64,000 nt of DNA from Bog-159 sp963756605 (GTDB lineage: Bacteria > Acidobacteriota > Terriglobia > Bryobacterales > Bryobacteraceae), in NCBI GenBank assembly GCA_963756605.1, contig CAVWOT010000003.1, positions 421,095 to 485,094 of the forward strand, written 5' to 3'. Below, in pieces: positions 27,576 through 36,086 of this stretch; within the stretch, counting starts at the first letter, position 1; each line of letters begins with the position of its first letter. Under the pieces are notes generated by a model that was given only the letters and a program-made list of their open reading frames with translations, was not told the DNA's origin and did not search any database. A program made the position numbers and the translations under genes.

Positions 27576-28241
27576 ATGTTTTGATCGGGCACGGTGGGGC
27601 TGTCCATATTTCGCAGCAATCGCTCAGATACTCTTGGAACTTGTTGGTTCGAGGAGATCTCAAAGTCGCTGGCGCCACCCGGCCGCGCGCTTCCCCCAAC
27701 GGGACTTCCGGAGAGCACCGTCCGGCAGATCGGTGCATCGGGCGTTTCGCAGCCAAGTGGACGTGGAATTCCCAGGAATCTCGTTTTCCAGGAACCCCAC
27801 TTCATGGCCGCTTATCGGACATGACGCCAGTGTTCGTTCGAAATCGCCTACTTTCTAGACGAGCCGATTCCCAGTAGAAACTGCACCTCGTAGTCATGCG
27901 GGGGCCGTAGATAGAAACGCGACGTCGTCGGACGAGGGACTGCGGGGGACTGTCCACTTCAGGCATCGGATTTCAGGTGTAATGCGCACATCGCCGGTTT
28001 GAATCCCGGTTCCGGCGTTAAACACCAACGCACGGTCATTTGTTGAACCTCCCGCTGGGAGTCCGCGGACGCAATCGGATAACGCCTGATCGCCGAAAAG
28101 CTGCGGTGGACGCCGTCTTCATCTCTACGCGCCGGAATGGAAGCCACCTATGCCTGGATCGCCGCGCAGGTGAAAGCCGGGCGACAGTCGGTGGGCAAAC
28201 CCGGTCAGGCCACCTTCCCCGTTACGCCAACTGCGCCGTAA
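27576..28241. other. Non-coding or degenerate stretch
   Basis: No complete gene seen. Two similar short tracts (GGGGCTGTCCATATTT near 27598 and GGGGGACTGTCCACTTC near 27944) resemble outer ends of decayed insertion sequences. A small open piece near 28135-28243 on the plus strand (EATYAWIAAQVKAGRQSVGK) looks like a protein terminus whose body is missing. Confidence 0.45.
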
Positions 28242-30263
28242 TCACCTGATTCCGCGTCCCCCGCCCCCCGTATCCGGCTCCTTGCAGTTGATCCTCGTTT
28301 CCAGCGCATCGATGCGGGCGGCCTGGAATGACGGTTGCTCGGCCTTCGCAATCGTGAGCGCCTTTTGGTAGTACTGATTGGCGGCTTCGGATTGGCCGTT
28401 GGCGTCGAGAACCTGCCCCAGCGCCTGGTTCACGGCGGCCGAGTCCGGCGCCTGGGCTAGGGCCTGTTGCGCCAGAGCAAGGGCGGCAGGGGCGTTTCCT
28501 TGGCGGAGGAGCGCCTGCGCTTTCGCATCGAGGCTCAGCGCCCCGGCCAGAGGGATATCGAAATGGCCGTCGTAGACGAAGACGCCGTAGTCGATGATCG
28601 CCGCCGGCTTCAGATTCTGAAACTTTCCGTACGGGTTGAGGCGGCCCACGCCGGTTTCAAAGCCGGAAAGAACGCCGGAACTGATGAGCACGGGTCCGTC
28701 GACGGCAGGCGGCGTGTCCGGGGACTGAACCTCGGCCGTGTACAGGGGCGTGCAAGGAATGCCGTAAGAGGCGGGGTCCACCACGGACTGGCTGAAATAG
28801 GCGAACCAGCAGTTCTTGACGCCGCGCGCATCGAGATAGCGCTTGACGGATTTGAGCTGCTGGCCCCAATCGGCGCTGGAGTCGCTGACATACTTGTAGG
28901 CGTTCGCCGGGCCGCCGAAGGCCTCGTTCGTATACGCTATGTAATCGGGGAAGGCATGAAGGACCGACACGGCTTGAAAGACCAGCAGCAAAACCACAGC
29001 GTAAAGCCAGCGGCGATTGCGCTCCGCCAAAGCCCAGGCAGCCCCGGCGATGGGAACCGCGAGGAAGATATAGACGGGTAGGATGTGCCGCACGCCGATA
29101 TTCATGCCGCCGGTCATGGAGAACGCCATGTAGAGCGCGGCGGGAGTTACCGTGTAGAGAATTTCGCGGGAGAGGCGTAGTTTGCCGGCAATGACCGCCC
29201 ACGCGCCGATCGCGAGCAGGACCAGAAACGTGAGGCTCGACTTAATGAGCATGGTGATGGGGAAAAAGAACCAGACCGCGTGCGGGTGGACCACGCCCAG
29301 GATATAGCTGGTAAACGACTTGGCCTGAGAAAGAATGTAGGCGAAGGCGTAGGTATAGGGCGCGGGCAGCAGGTGTAGCTTATCGACCTCGGTGAGCACC
29401 TTGGCGTCAAACGCGCTCGGTACGCGGCTGAGTTGCGCCGCCATGGGTGGATTGAACGGCACGGCGTCGGCTTGGGCGTAGCGGAAGCCGTAGGCGGCCC
29501 ACAGGATCATTATGGAGATTGCGCCAATGACCGCCAATGCAAGCGCCAGGCGCCAGGCGTGGCGCGCGGTCGGGACGGGTGGAACATCGGGCGCGAGCTT
29601 CTTTGGCCACAGAAGCTCGAAGGCGGCGAGGAGCACAAGCGTGGGAAGCAGCAGGATGGAGCTGTGCTTGGCGGCGAGCGCGAGCCCCACGACAAGGCCA
29701 GTCCCGATGAGGCGCCTCACCGCCGGGAATTTCACGTAGCGGTAGAAGGCATACATGGCCCAGAACATGAAGAAGGCGTTGCCCGAATCCAGGGTAGCCA
29801 GTGCCGAATGGCCCATGAGCGTGGGGTCGAATGCGATAAGGCCGAGCGCGACGAATCCGGCGCCCAGGCCGAACATTTCCCGCGCGGCGGCGAAGACAAG
29901 AATCGCCAGCAGGAGCGTGAAAACCGAATCCGCCATGCGGGCGCGGAACATGATGGTGTTCGCGTCGTTCTGAAAGACGAGCGCCTTGCCGGCCTGAAAC
30001 CCCAACGGCTCGTAGGGAAGCCTTGGGATTGGCGGTTCCGGCAAGTTCATGCCGATCAGGGGCAGGGTGATTAGGCGCGTGATCAGGGGTGGATTCAGGG
30101 TAACGTAGCCATGCTTCCATTGCAGGTAGCCGGAGTAAATATGAAAGGGCTCGTCAAAAGTCGCCGAGTTGTCGCGGGCCATCAGGAACATTTGGAGGAA
30201 GATGACGAGGAGAAAGGCGGCGACGACTCCGAAAACGACAGGTTTGCGATTGGCTAGTTTCAT
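28242..30263 (-). CDS. GT39/ArnT-like membrane glycosyltransferase with C-terminal TPR
   Basis: 673 aa. Polyprenyl-phosphate-sugar-dependent glycosyltransferase of the PMT/ArnT superfamily, in the inner membrane with its active site outside. The N-terminus is a TM helix followed by the acidic loop TFDEPFHIYSGYLQW and NPPL typical of this fold. About ten TM helices follow (VFTLLLAILVFAAA, GFVALGLIAFDPTLM, ILLLPTLVLLAAFELL, and others). After about residue 430 a soluble periplasmic domain appears, and the last 90 residues form TPR-like helices (QGNAPAALALAQQALAQAPDSAAVNQALGQVL). The acceptor is unknown; candidates include flagellin or envelope proteins. Single gene, not clearly in an operon. 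Confidence 0.85.
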   Translation of the reverse strand: MKLANRKPVVFGVVAAFLLVIFLQMFLMARDNSATFDEPFHIYSGYLQWKHGYVTLNPPLITRLITLPLIGMNLPEPPIPRLPYEPLGFQAGKALVFQNDANTIMFRARMADSVFTLLLAILVFAAAREMFGLGAGFVALGLIAFDPTLMGHSALATLDSGNAFFMFWAMYAFYRYVKFPAVRRLIGTGLVVGLALAAKHSSILLLPTLVLLAAFELLWPKKLAPDVPPVPTARHAWRLALALAVIGAISIMILWAAYGFRYAQADAVPFNPPMAAQLSRVPSAFDAKVLTEVDKLHLLPAPYTYAFAYILSQAKSFTSYILGVVHPHAVWFFFPITMLIKSSLTFLVLLAIGAWAVIAGKLRLSREILYTVTPAALYMAFSMTGGMNIGVRHILPVYIFLAVPIAGAAWALAERNRRWLYAVVLLLVFQAVSVLHAFPDYIAYTNEAFGGPANAYKYVSDSSADWGQQLKSVKRYLDARGVKNCWFAYFSQSVVDPASYGIPCTPLYTAEVQSPDTPPAVDGPVLISSGVLSGFETGVGRLNPYGKFQNLKPAAIIDYGVFVYDGHFDIPLAGALSLDAKAQALLRQGNAPAALALAQQALAQAPDSAAVNQALGQVLDANGQSEAANQYYQKALTIAKAEQPSFQAARIDALETRINCKEPDTGGGGRGIR

Positions 30264-30794
30264 GGCGCCTCCGCAGTGCCCAGGCGCGGCGGCCGAGGAA
30301 TGACAGATCCAGACGGGACCATCGATATTCGAAGATATTCGAAGCGCGAGTGTATCACGGCGCGCCTTCTTAATCGCGTATGGTCCAAACTGGATCTGCT
30401 GGAAATTGCGCTACTTGTCCGAAGGCCAAGCGCTATCCGCAGCACGAAGCGCCATTTGCGGGGTGAGCGGCGATCAATTGAAGTGGTTCTTCTCCACCTC
30501 TGGAGCGACCTCTCCAACGCGCCGGGGAGGGCCAAGGCGTATTCTAACCGATGTGTTCCCCTCAGTTCCGCCAGATCCCGGATGCGCCGGGCAGACACAC
30601 GGCGTTGTGGCCGAAAGACGGGGTTCAATTCCTTCGGCATTCCGGGCGGGACAGCGGACCGTCGTGGTCCGCAATCGCGAAAGTCAAAGTCCGAGATCCA
30701 CTTTCCTGGCACAACTCCTTCCGCGCGCCCAACCATTCGCCCACATTCGTCGAATGCCGCTCCAATAGCGATCGGTTTAGATAAGATTAGAGCG
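30264..30794. other. Gene-poor stretch before the HAD gene
   Basis: Open frames exist on both strands but show no domain and poor ribosome sites; the plus-strand frame simply runs into the HAD gene. It contains one copy of a direct repeat (30601-30659). Confidence 0.5.
30601..30659 (+). repeat. Direct repeat flanking the HAD gene, left copy
   Basis: About 59 bp beginning GGCGTTGTGGCCGAAAGACG and ending GGGCGGGACAGCGGAC. The right copy at 31493-31552 differs at roughly one position in six or seven plus one indel. The two copies bracket the HAD hydrolase gene in the same orientation. Confidence 0.8.
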
Positions 30795-31415
30795 ATGATA
30801 GCCATGCGCTCTTTAGCGGTGTTCGATCTCGGTGGCGTGCTGATTGACTGGAACCCGCGTCACTTATATCGCAAGCTCTTCGATGGAGACGAGAAAGCGA
30901 TGGAGCATTTTCTGGCGACGGTTTGTACACCTTCCTGGAACGCTCAGCAAGATGCGGGACGAACGTTTGCCGACGCCTGCGCCTCCGTGAGATTGGCTCA
31001 TCCGCGCCAAGCGCGGTTGATTGACGCCTGGTTCGAGCGTTATGACGAAATGCTGGCAGGGCCGATCGCCGGCACCGTTGACCTCCTGACGGAACTGCGC
31101 GCTCGCGGGGTTCCTCTGTATGCTCTCAGTGATTGGTCCGCGGAAACGTTTCCTGTAGCCCTGAAGCGATTCGAGTTCTTGCAATGGTTTCGAGGAGTCT
31201 TGATTTCTGGCCAAGTCGGACTGTTAAAACCGGACCCGCATTTTTTTCAGCTTTTCCTTGAGACTTTCGCAATCGATCCTGCCCACGCCATCTACATCGA
31301 CGACCGGAAACCGAACGTAGCGGCTGCTGCTGCTTTTGGCATGGAGGGCATCTTATTTACCGACCCACCTGCGCTTCGGGCAGAACTGGTGAGGGTCGGG
31401 TTGATTCCAGGATAA
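30795..31415 (+). CDS. HAD-superfamily hydrolase (haloacid dehalogenase/phosphatase type)
   Basis: 206 aa. Motif I is VFDLGGVLIDW (nucleophile Asp near residue 9), motif II LSDWS, motif III K in GLLKPDPHFF and motif IV YIDDRKPNV; a helical cap sits between motifs I and II. Similar to YihX/epoxide-hydrolase N-domain-like phosphatases that act on small phosphorylated sugars. The ATG at 30795 (or three codons later) fits the start of the domain. Flanked by a direct repeat. Substrate cannot be predicted. Confidence 0.88.
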   Translation: MIAMRSLAVFDLGGVLIDWNPRHLYRKLFDGDEKAMEHFLATVCTPSWNAQQDAGRTFADACASVRLAHPRQARLIDAWFERYDEMLAGPIAGTVDLLTELRARGVPLYALSDWSAETFPVALKRFEFLQWFRGVLISGQVGLLKPDPHFFQLFLETFAIDPAHAIYIDDRKPNVAAAAAFGMEGILFTDPPALRAELVRVGLIPG

Positions 31416-31962
31416 CTCCTACCCAGGGCAGCGATTCAGACCGTGCTTGGATCACGGCGCCCTACGAAACTGCGCTACTCAGCAGAAAGAGGGGCGTTGT
31501 GGCCGAAAGACGGGCTTCCATTCCTTTGAGCTTGCCGGGCGGGACAGCGGACGCCTTCAGCCTTCCATGTGAGCGTGTAGTCGCCTACGCTGAGATTGGC
31601 CCGTGGCCCCAAACGCTAGGACCGTATCGGGACTGCCCCGGCGCGGGTCGACGCCGATTCAGCAGACAAAAGCTGAGACGCCGGGGCAGTTTCGATACGG
31701 TCGTTTGCAGGAAGCCGCTGACGTTTGCGGCGGATGCGGCAGGCTATGGGTATTGAATGGTGTTTTGGTACTTCTGCGTCAGGGCTAGACGCATACCCGG
31801 GATAATGGTAGGCAGATTTGTGGCTGGTTTGCGGGCTGAGGTCGATTGCCACCGGCCGTTGGTCTGTGACTCGCAGACATTTTCGGCATCGTTGATCTAA
31901 GTAAACACACAAATAGTGCGCTCGACGGAATGATATGGAATATCGCCGGCAAGGGATTATCG
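31416..31962. other. Non-coding or degenerate stretch
   Basis: No recognisable gene; contains the right-hand copy of the direct repeat and no other structure I can support. Confidence 0.5.
31493..31552 (+). repeat. Direct repeat flanking the HAD gene, right copy
   Basis: Second copy of the GGCGTTGTGGCCGAAAGACG... element, about 80 bp after the HAD stop codon. Same orientation as the left copy. Neither copy has a consistent open frame, so it is more likely a dispersed intergenic repeat or recombination scar than part of a gene. Confidence 0.8.
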
Positions 31963-32293
31963 CTAGGAAGTATCAAACGTGTTCTGCTGGGAGGCGATCA
32001 AGTGCAGTTGCTGAACGGTGAGGGTACCGATCATCAGCATCGGCCCGGAGCAGCAAGGGCATTTCCAACCCGCTGGTGGCCGAGCATCCGCAACCGGAAC
32101 GGCAGATGCGGGCTCCGGGGAGGGCATCTCCAATAGCTTGCGGCAAAGTGGCAGTAGTTTCGCTCGGCTCCGGTTGGCAAGGAATCCGAAGAAGCGAATC
32201 CGCACGAAACCGTGCGGCAGGACATGCAGAAAGAACCGCCGTAGGAATTCATTGGCACGAAGAGTCATCTTGCGTTTTTTGTTGCACCGCAAC
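31963..32293 (-). pseudogene. C-terminal fragment of an IS91-family (Y2) transposase
   Basis: About 110 residues matching the end of IS91-type transposases: KRKMTLRANEFLRRFFLHVLPHGFVRIRFFGFLANR followed by CPCCSGPM. The N-terminal zinc finger and the catalytic tyrosine region are absent, because homology stops within about 100 bp of the composition change near 32.4 kb. Not functional. Confidence 0.75.
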
Positions 32294-32331
32294 CCGCCCG
32301 CCCGCGTCACAGGATTTGCGAATACTTACAA

Positions 32332-33259
32332 ATGAAGGAGGGCTCCTATGCGCTTAAATTGGGTAAGGCGCTGGCCAGCTACGCTGAAGCCGGGAATGAG
32401 GCGCCGCCGGCGAGACCGCCAGCCAGAGCCGTCCCCCGCGCCACCTCCCCAGCGCCTTCCCAGCCGGCTCCGGTCCTGCTATCACACCTGGCCCGCATCA
32501 CCAGTCACGCCGGGATCGTCGCCGCGGTGGCGTTCAGCCCGGACGGCCGCCTGCTCGCGGCGGGCGGCAAGACGGCGGAGGTGTGGGACCCGGCCACCGG
32601 CGAGCACCTGCGCACCCTGACCGGCCACACCAGCCAGGTCCACGGGGTGGCGTTCAGCCCGGACGGCCGCCTGCTCGCCGCCGGCGGCGACAGGACGGCG
32701 CGGCTGTGGGACCCGGCCACCGGCGAGCACCTGCGCACCTTGCGCACCCTGCGCACCCTGCATATCGCCCCTGGGTTTGGGGGGTGGCGTTCAGCCCGGA
32801 CGGCCGCCTGCTCGCCGCCGGCGGCGACAGGACGGCGCGGCTGTGGGACCCGGCCACCGGCGAGCACCTGCGCACCTTGCGCACCCTGCATATCGCCCCT
32901 GGGTTTGGGGGGTGGCGTTCAGCCCGGACGGCCGCCTGCTCGCCACCGGCGGCGACAGGACGGCGCGGCTGTGGGACCCCGCCACCGGCGAGCACCTGCA
33001 CACCCTGCGCACCCTGCGCGCCACCGGCCGGATCTGGGGGGTGGCGTTCAGCCCGGACGGCCGCCTGCTCGCTACCGCCGCGAGCGACAAGGCGGCGCGG
33101 CTGTGGGACCCCGCCACCAGCAAGCACCTGGGCATCCTGCGCGGCCACACCGACCAGGTCCACGGGGTGGCGTTCAGCCCGGACGGCCGCCTGCTCGCCA
33201 CCGCTAGCTACGACACGACGGTGCGGCTGTGGGACGAACCCGGGCCCGCCGGGTACTAA
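32332..33259 (+). pseudogene. WD40-repeat protein, 5' incomplete and frame-broken twice
   Basis: At least six WD40 blades are visible (VAFSPDGRLLAAGG, ARLWDPATGEHLRTL, up to VRLWDEPGPAGY-stop). The frame rotates twice because two copies of a 128-bp unit (32752-32879, 32880-33007) each carry a G6 run (32779-32784, 32907-32912) where seven G would keep the frame. The first 60-70 bp (YALKLGKALASYAEAGN) have a different composition and probably belong to the left-hand genome, so the true N-terminus is missing. In actinomycetes such repeats usually follow a protein kinase, NB-ARC or peptidase domain. Confidence 0.75.
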
Positions 33260-33341
33260 AAACCCGCAGGGCGCTGACCTGCGGATGCGCGCCCCGAGCG
33301 GCCGAAACTGCGTACTAAACCGGTCCGGCTAAGCTGCGTCT

Positions 33342-33746
33342 GTGGCTCGCTATGTGATCGACGCACCGACCTTGCTCCATCTCGTGGACGCCGAGCTTCA
33401 CGTCGATCCAGGACACCAGCTGGTCGCGCCGAACTCGATCCGCTCGGAGGCGCTGGCGCTGTTGCTGCGTGACGTCCGCGCAGGTAAGCGCACCGAGATG
33501 GCAGCCCTGGAAGTACACGAGCGGACGACCGAGATAAAGATGCGGCTACTCGGCGACCGGGTGTCACGCCGCACCGCGTGGCAGCCCGCACGTCAGCACG
33601 ACTGGCACACGCTCAGGGACGCCGAGTACCTAGCGATCACCCGGCTGCAGGCTGACGCCTTGGTCACGGTCGACCCAAGCCTCGCGGTCACCGCCCGGGA
33701 CGTCGTGGCGGTTGCTGCCCTCGACGATCTGCTCGCTCCGGGATAA
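33342..33746 (+). CDS. PIN-domain ribonuclease (VapC-like toxin)
   Basis: 134 aa from a GTG start. N-terminal acidic strand YVIDAPTLLHLV; a conserved Glu follows in SIRSEALALLL, and the C-terminal half has LRDAEYLAITRLQADALVTVD, the PIN active-site Asp pair. Such proteins are Mg-dependent RNases, usually inhibited by a co-transcribed antitoxin. None of the usual small antitoxin genes is seen directly upstream or downstream, so it is an orphan or the antitoxin is lost. Confidence 0.8.
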   Translation: MARYVIDAPTLLHLVDAELHVDPGHQLVAPNSIRSEALALLLRDVRAGKRTEMAALEVHERTTEIKMRLLGDRVSRRTAWQPARQHDWHTLRDAEYLAITRLQADALVTVDPSLAVTARDVVAVAALDDLLAPG

Positions 33747-33810
33747 TCGTCGCCCGCAGGTTCACCCTGCCTGCCCTAAGTTATGTGCGACGGCTGGAGG
33801 ACGACGACCA

Positions 33811-34213
33811 GTGACCGTTCTCCTTGACGCGAACGTACTCATTGCCCTGCTAGTCGATGATCATGTCCATCACCAGGCCGCCGAGACCTGGTTCGTAGGT
33901 AGGTATGACCGGGGGCTTCGCCACCTGCCCATTCACTCAGGGTAGCCTGGTGCGGCTGCTCATCCGGGAGGGCCAGTCGGCCGCAGCGGCACGCACGATC
34001 CTCAACGTCACCGCCGCCAGCCCGCGGCACGAATTCGGGGCTGACGATATCCCGTACACCGACGTGCCAATCCAGGGAATCGTCGGCCACCGCCAGGTAA
34101 CCGGCGCCTATCTGGCACAGCTCGCGCGAGCACATGGGTCCCGGCTCGCCACATTCGACCAGGCACTGGCCAAGCTCCATCACGACGTTGCTGAACTGGT
34201 CCCAGACAACTGA
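33811..34213 (+). pseudogene. PIN-domain VapC toxin with a one-base frameshift
   Basis: Starts GTG after GGAGG: TVLLDANVLIALLVDDHVHH, a textbook PIN start. The frame breaks in a G5 run at 33911-33915; with four G it would continue RGFATCPFTQGSLVRLLIREG and end with HGSRLATFDQALAKLHHDV, which contains the last catalytic Asp. The remainder lies in the +1 frame and is intact. Could be a natural loss of toxicity or a sequencing error. Confidence 0.8.
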
Positions 34214-34257
34214 CTGGCACCAATTTACTGACCGCCGTGCAAGCGCTGTTTCGGCAG

Positions 34258-34424
34258 TTCAAGGCTTATGTCTGCGCATGTGACCACGATCCGTTGTGTC
34301 GTCATCACCATCGCTGTAAGCAAACCGAAGGATGGTGGCTTGAGCCACCAGAGCCCGCATCCTGAAGTGGCGCACCCCCACCGGACGGACCGCGACCAGC
34401 ACCCCCACTGAGTACTCCGCCTAG
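34258..34424 (+). pseudogene. C-terminal relic of a 13E12-repeat (DUF222) HNH endonuclease
   Basis: Reads CDHDPLCRHHHRCKQTEGWWLEPPEPA, then after a one-base shift ILKWRTPTGRTATSTPTEYSA-stop. The L-C-x-x-HHHR-x-K and K-W-x-TPTGR pattern is the end of the HNH domain that closes 13E12-type proteins of actinobacteria. Everything upstream is missing. Confidence 0.7.
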
Positions 34425-34525
34425 CGAAGCTGGGGGGACCGCGTTCGGCCTGCTGGGCGGCCGCGAATGGTTCACCGAGCGTGACGCGCCCGCCACCACG
34501 TCAGCGGCGACATCCTCGCGCCGCA

Positions 34526-35305
34526 CTATTTAACGCCGGCGCCGCCATCGGAGTGCACCACGGTGCCGGTGATCCCGCGCGAGCGGTCCGAGGCCAGGAA
34601 CACGTAGCTGCCCGCATGGTCCTTACCGGTGAGCGCGACCTGCAGGGGCGTGCGGCGACGCAGATCCTGCTCGCGGCCGGGCGCCGCGTCCAGGACATGA
34701 TCGGCCAGGCCGAGGCTCCGCGGCCCGGTGAGCTCGGTGTCCAGCGTTCCGCCCGGCGCCACGCCGTTGACCCTGACCTCCGGGGCCAGCTCGTGGGCCA
34801 GCGCGATCACGCAGCCGCGGACGGCGAACTTCGACGCGACGTACAGCACGCCGCCGCGACCCGGATAGAAGCCGGAGGTGGAGACCGTCAGCACGACCGA
34901 CCCGCGCGCGCGGCGCAGTTCAGGCAGCGCGGCACGCACGGATACCAGCTGGCTCTTCACGTTGACGGCGAAGACCTCGTTGAACGCGGCATCGAGCTGA
35001 TCGTCGGCGATGTCCGCCAGGCCGCGGTAGAAGTCGAAGATGCCGACGCAATTGACCAGAACGTCCAGGCCGCCGAACGCGTCGGTGACCGCGCGGACCG
35101 CCGCGCGGGAGTCGGCCAGCGCTGTGGCGTCGCCCTGGCTGACCACGCAGCTGGGCAGTTCGGCCGCCAGCCGTTCGGCCTTGGCCTCATCCAGCTCCAG
35201 CGCGGCGACCTGCGCGCCTTCGGAACGGAACGCGTCAAGCACGGCGCGGCCGATCCCGGAGCCCGCACCCACCACCAGCGCGCGCTTGCCGTCCAGCCAG
35301 GCCAT
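34526..35305 (-). CDS. cis-Dihydrodiol dehydrogenase (SDR, BphB/HcaB-like)
   Basis: NAD-dependent short-chain dehydrogenase expected to re-aromatise the cis-dihydrodiol made by the ring-hydroxylating dioxygenase encoded next to it, giving a catechol. 259 aa. VVGAGSGIGRAV cofactor motif, NCVGIFDFYRG, active-site Ser in VSTSGFYPGRGGVLY and the Y-x-x-x-K in YVASKFAV. The GFYPGRGG and APGGTLDTELTG-x-x-SLGL stretches are characteristic of the BphB/HcaB branch rather than generic SDRs. Its start overlaps the stop of the 87-aa gene (TGATG), so it is the last gene of the dioxygenase operon. Confidence 0.88.
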   Translation of the reverse strand: MAWLDGKRALVVGAGSGIGRAVLDAFRSEGAQVAALELDEAKAERLAAELPSCVVSQGDATALADSRAAVRAVTDAFGGLDVLVNCVGIFDFYRGLADIADDQLDAAFNEVFAVNVKSQLVSVRAALPELRRARGSVVLTVSTSGFYPGRGGVLYVASKFAVRGCVIALAHELAPEVRVNGVAPGGTLDTELTGPRSLGLADHVLDAAPGREQDLRRRTPLQVALTGKDHAGSYVFLASDRSRGITGTVVHSDGGAGVK

Positions 35306-35568
35306 CAGCCCTCTTCCTCAGGCGACAGAGCCTCCGGCGAGCCGTCCTCCGGCCCGTGCGGTGTCCTCAGCAGCCGGGAGAACAACTCGTGGTCCTGCCA
35401 GGTCAGGGCTTCCAGCTCGAGCGGGCAGAGCAGAATCTGATGACCTGAACTCGGGACCGAGATGCGCAGCCGGGCGCCGTTACGGGTCTGCACCCGCTCC
35501 ACGACGACCTCGGTGAACTCGTTGGCCAGCCTGATCGGGGGCTCGGCGCCGGCCTCCGGCGCGGTCAA
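35305..35568 (-). CDS. Small protein of the dioxygenase operon (unknown)
   Basis: 87 aa, TTG start overlapping the end of the beta subunit (TTGA) and coupled to the dehydrogenase. Sequence: IRLANEFTEVVVERVQTRNGARLRIS, then LLCPLELEALTWQDHELFSRLL and an acidic C-terminus. No cysteines suitable for an iron-sulfur cluster, so it is not the missing ferredoxin. Proteins of this size recur beside actinobacterial ring-hydroxylating dioxygenases and are sometimes labelled dihydrodiol dehydrogenase, but I see no cofactor motif. Function unknown. Confidence 0.75.
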   Translation of the reverse strand: MTAPEAGAEPPIRLANEFTEVVVERVQTRNGARLRISVPSSGHQILLCPLELEALTWQDHELFSRLLRTPHGPEDGSPEALSPEEEG

Positions 35569-36086
35569 AGGAACACCGCCAGGTTCTGGGTGCGCAGCAC
35601 CGACTCATCCACGGTGATCTCGCGCCGGGCCAGCTTGAGCCCGTCGCCGGTCTCCCGGAGCAGGTCCGCGCGACCTGCCGAGATCAGGTCAGGTTCGCGA
35701 GTGTCGCCCCGGCTGCGGAACAGGAGCAGGGCGGACTCCACTCGCAGTTCGCTCGTTAGGTGCCTGAATGTCCTTATGTTGGTCACGAAATGCCGGGTCC
35801 GGGACGGCGGGTCCTCCGTCCAGGCGTGGTCGGTCGCCAGCCGCTGGACGCGCTTGCGCAGCGAGTACATGTTCTCGTCGAAGTGGCCCATGTCGGCGAG
35901 GGAGTCGAAGCCCGCGCCGCGCGCGGTCGTCACCCGGACCGGCATCACGTAGCGGATGTCCTCGCACAGTAGGTTCAGCCAGCCGGCATAGTCCGCCGCG
36001 TCCAGCAGCGCGGCCTCCTCGACCAGGAACTGGTGCGCGGCCAGGTGCGCCGGGTCGCCGTAAGGGAGCGGCGGGCCGGCGGTCAC
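35565..36086 (-). CDS. Aromatic-ring-hydroxylating dioxygenase, beta subunit
   Basis: Structural small subunit of an alpha3beta3 Rieske oxygenase. About 173 aa with a cystatin-like fold: HQFLVEEAALLDAADYAGWLNLLCEDIRYVMPVR, RTRHFVTNIR and a C-terminal RREITVDESVL strand, as in HcaF/BphA2-like proteins. A GTG start overlaps the alpha-subunit stop (GTGA). An upstream frame extension to 36362 is only the antisense-like shadow of the alpha gene and is not used. Confidence 0.9.
   Translation of the reverse strand: MTAGPPLPYGDPAHLAAHQFLVEEAALLDAADYAGWLNLLCEDIRYVMPVRVTTARGAGFDSLADMGHFDENMYSLRKRVQRLATDHAWTEDPPSRTRHFVTNIRTFRHLTSELRVESALLLFRSRGDTREPDLISAGRADLLRETGDGLKLARREITVDESVLRTQNLAVFL

Noticed and set aside
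27985..28020. Sequence resembling a tRNA T-arm (CCGGTTTGAATCCCGG)
   Set aside because: No matching acceptor stem, anticodon arm or D-arm upstream; chance similarity or a relic too small to call.
30260..30805. 181-codon minus-strand frame upstream of the glycosyltransferase gene
   Set aside because: Arg/Ser/Pro-rich, no domain, and it contains one copy of the intergenic direct repeat.
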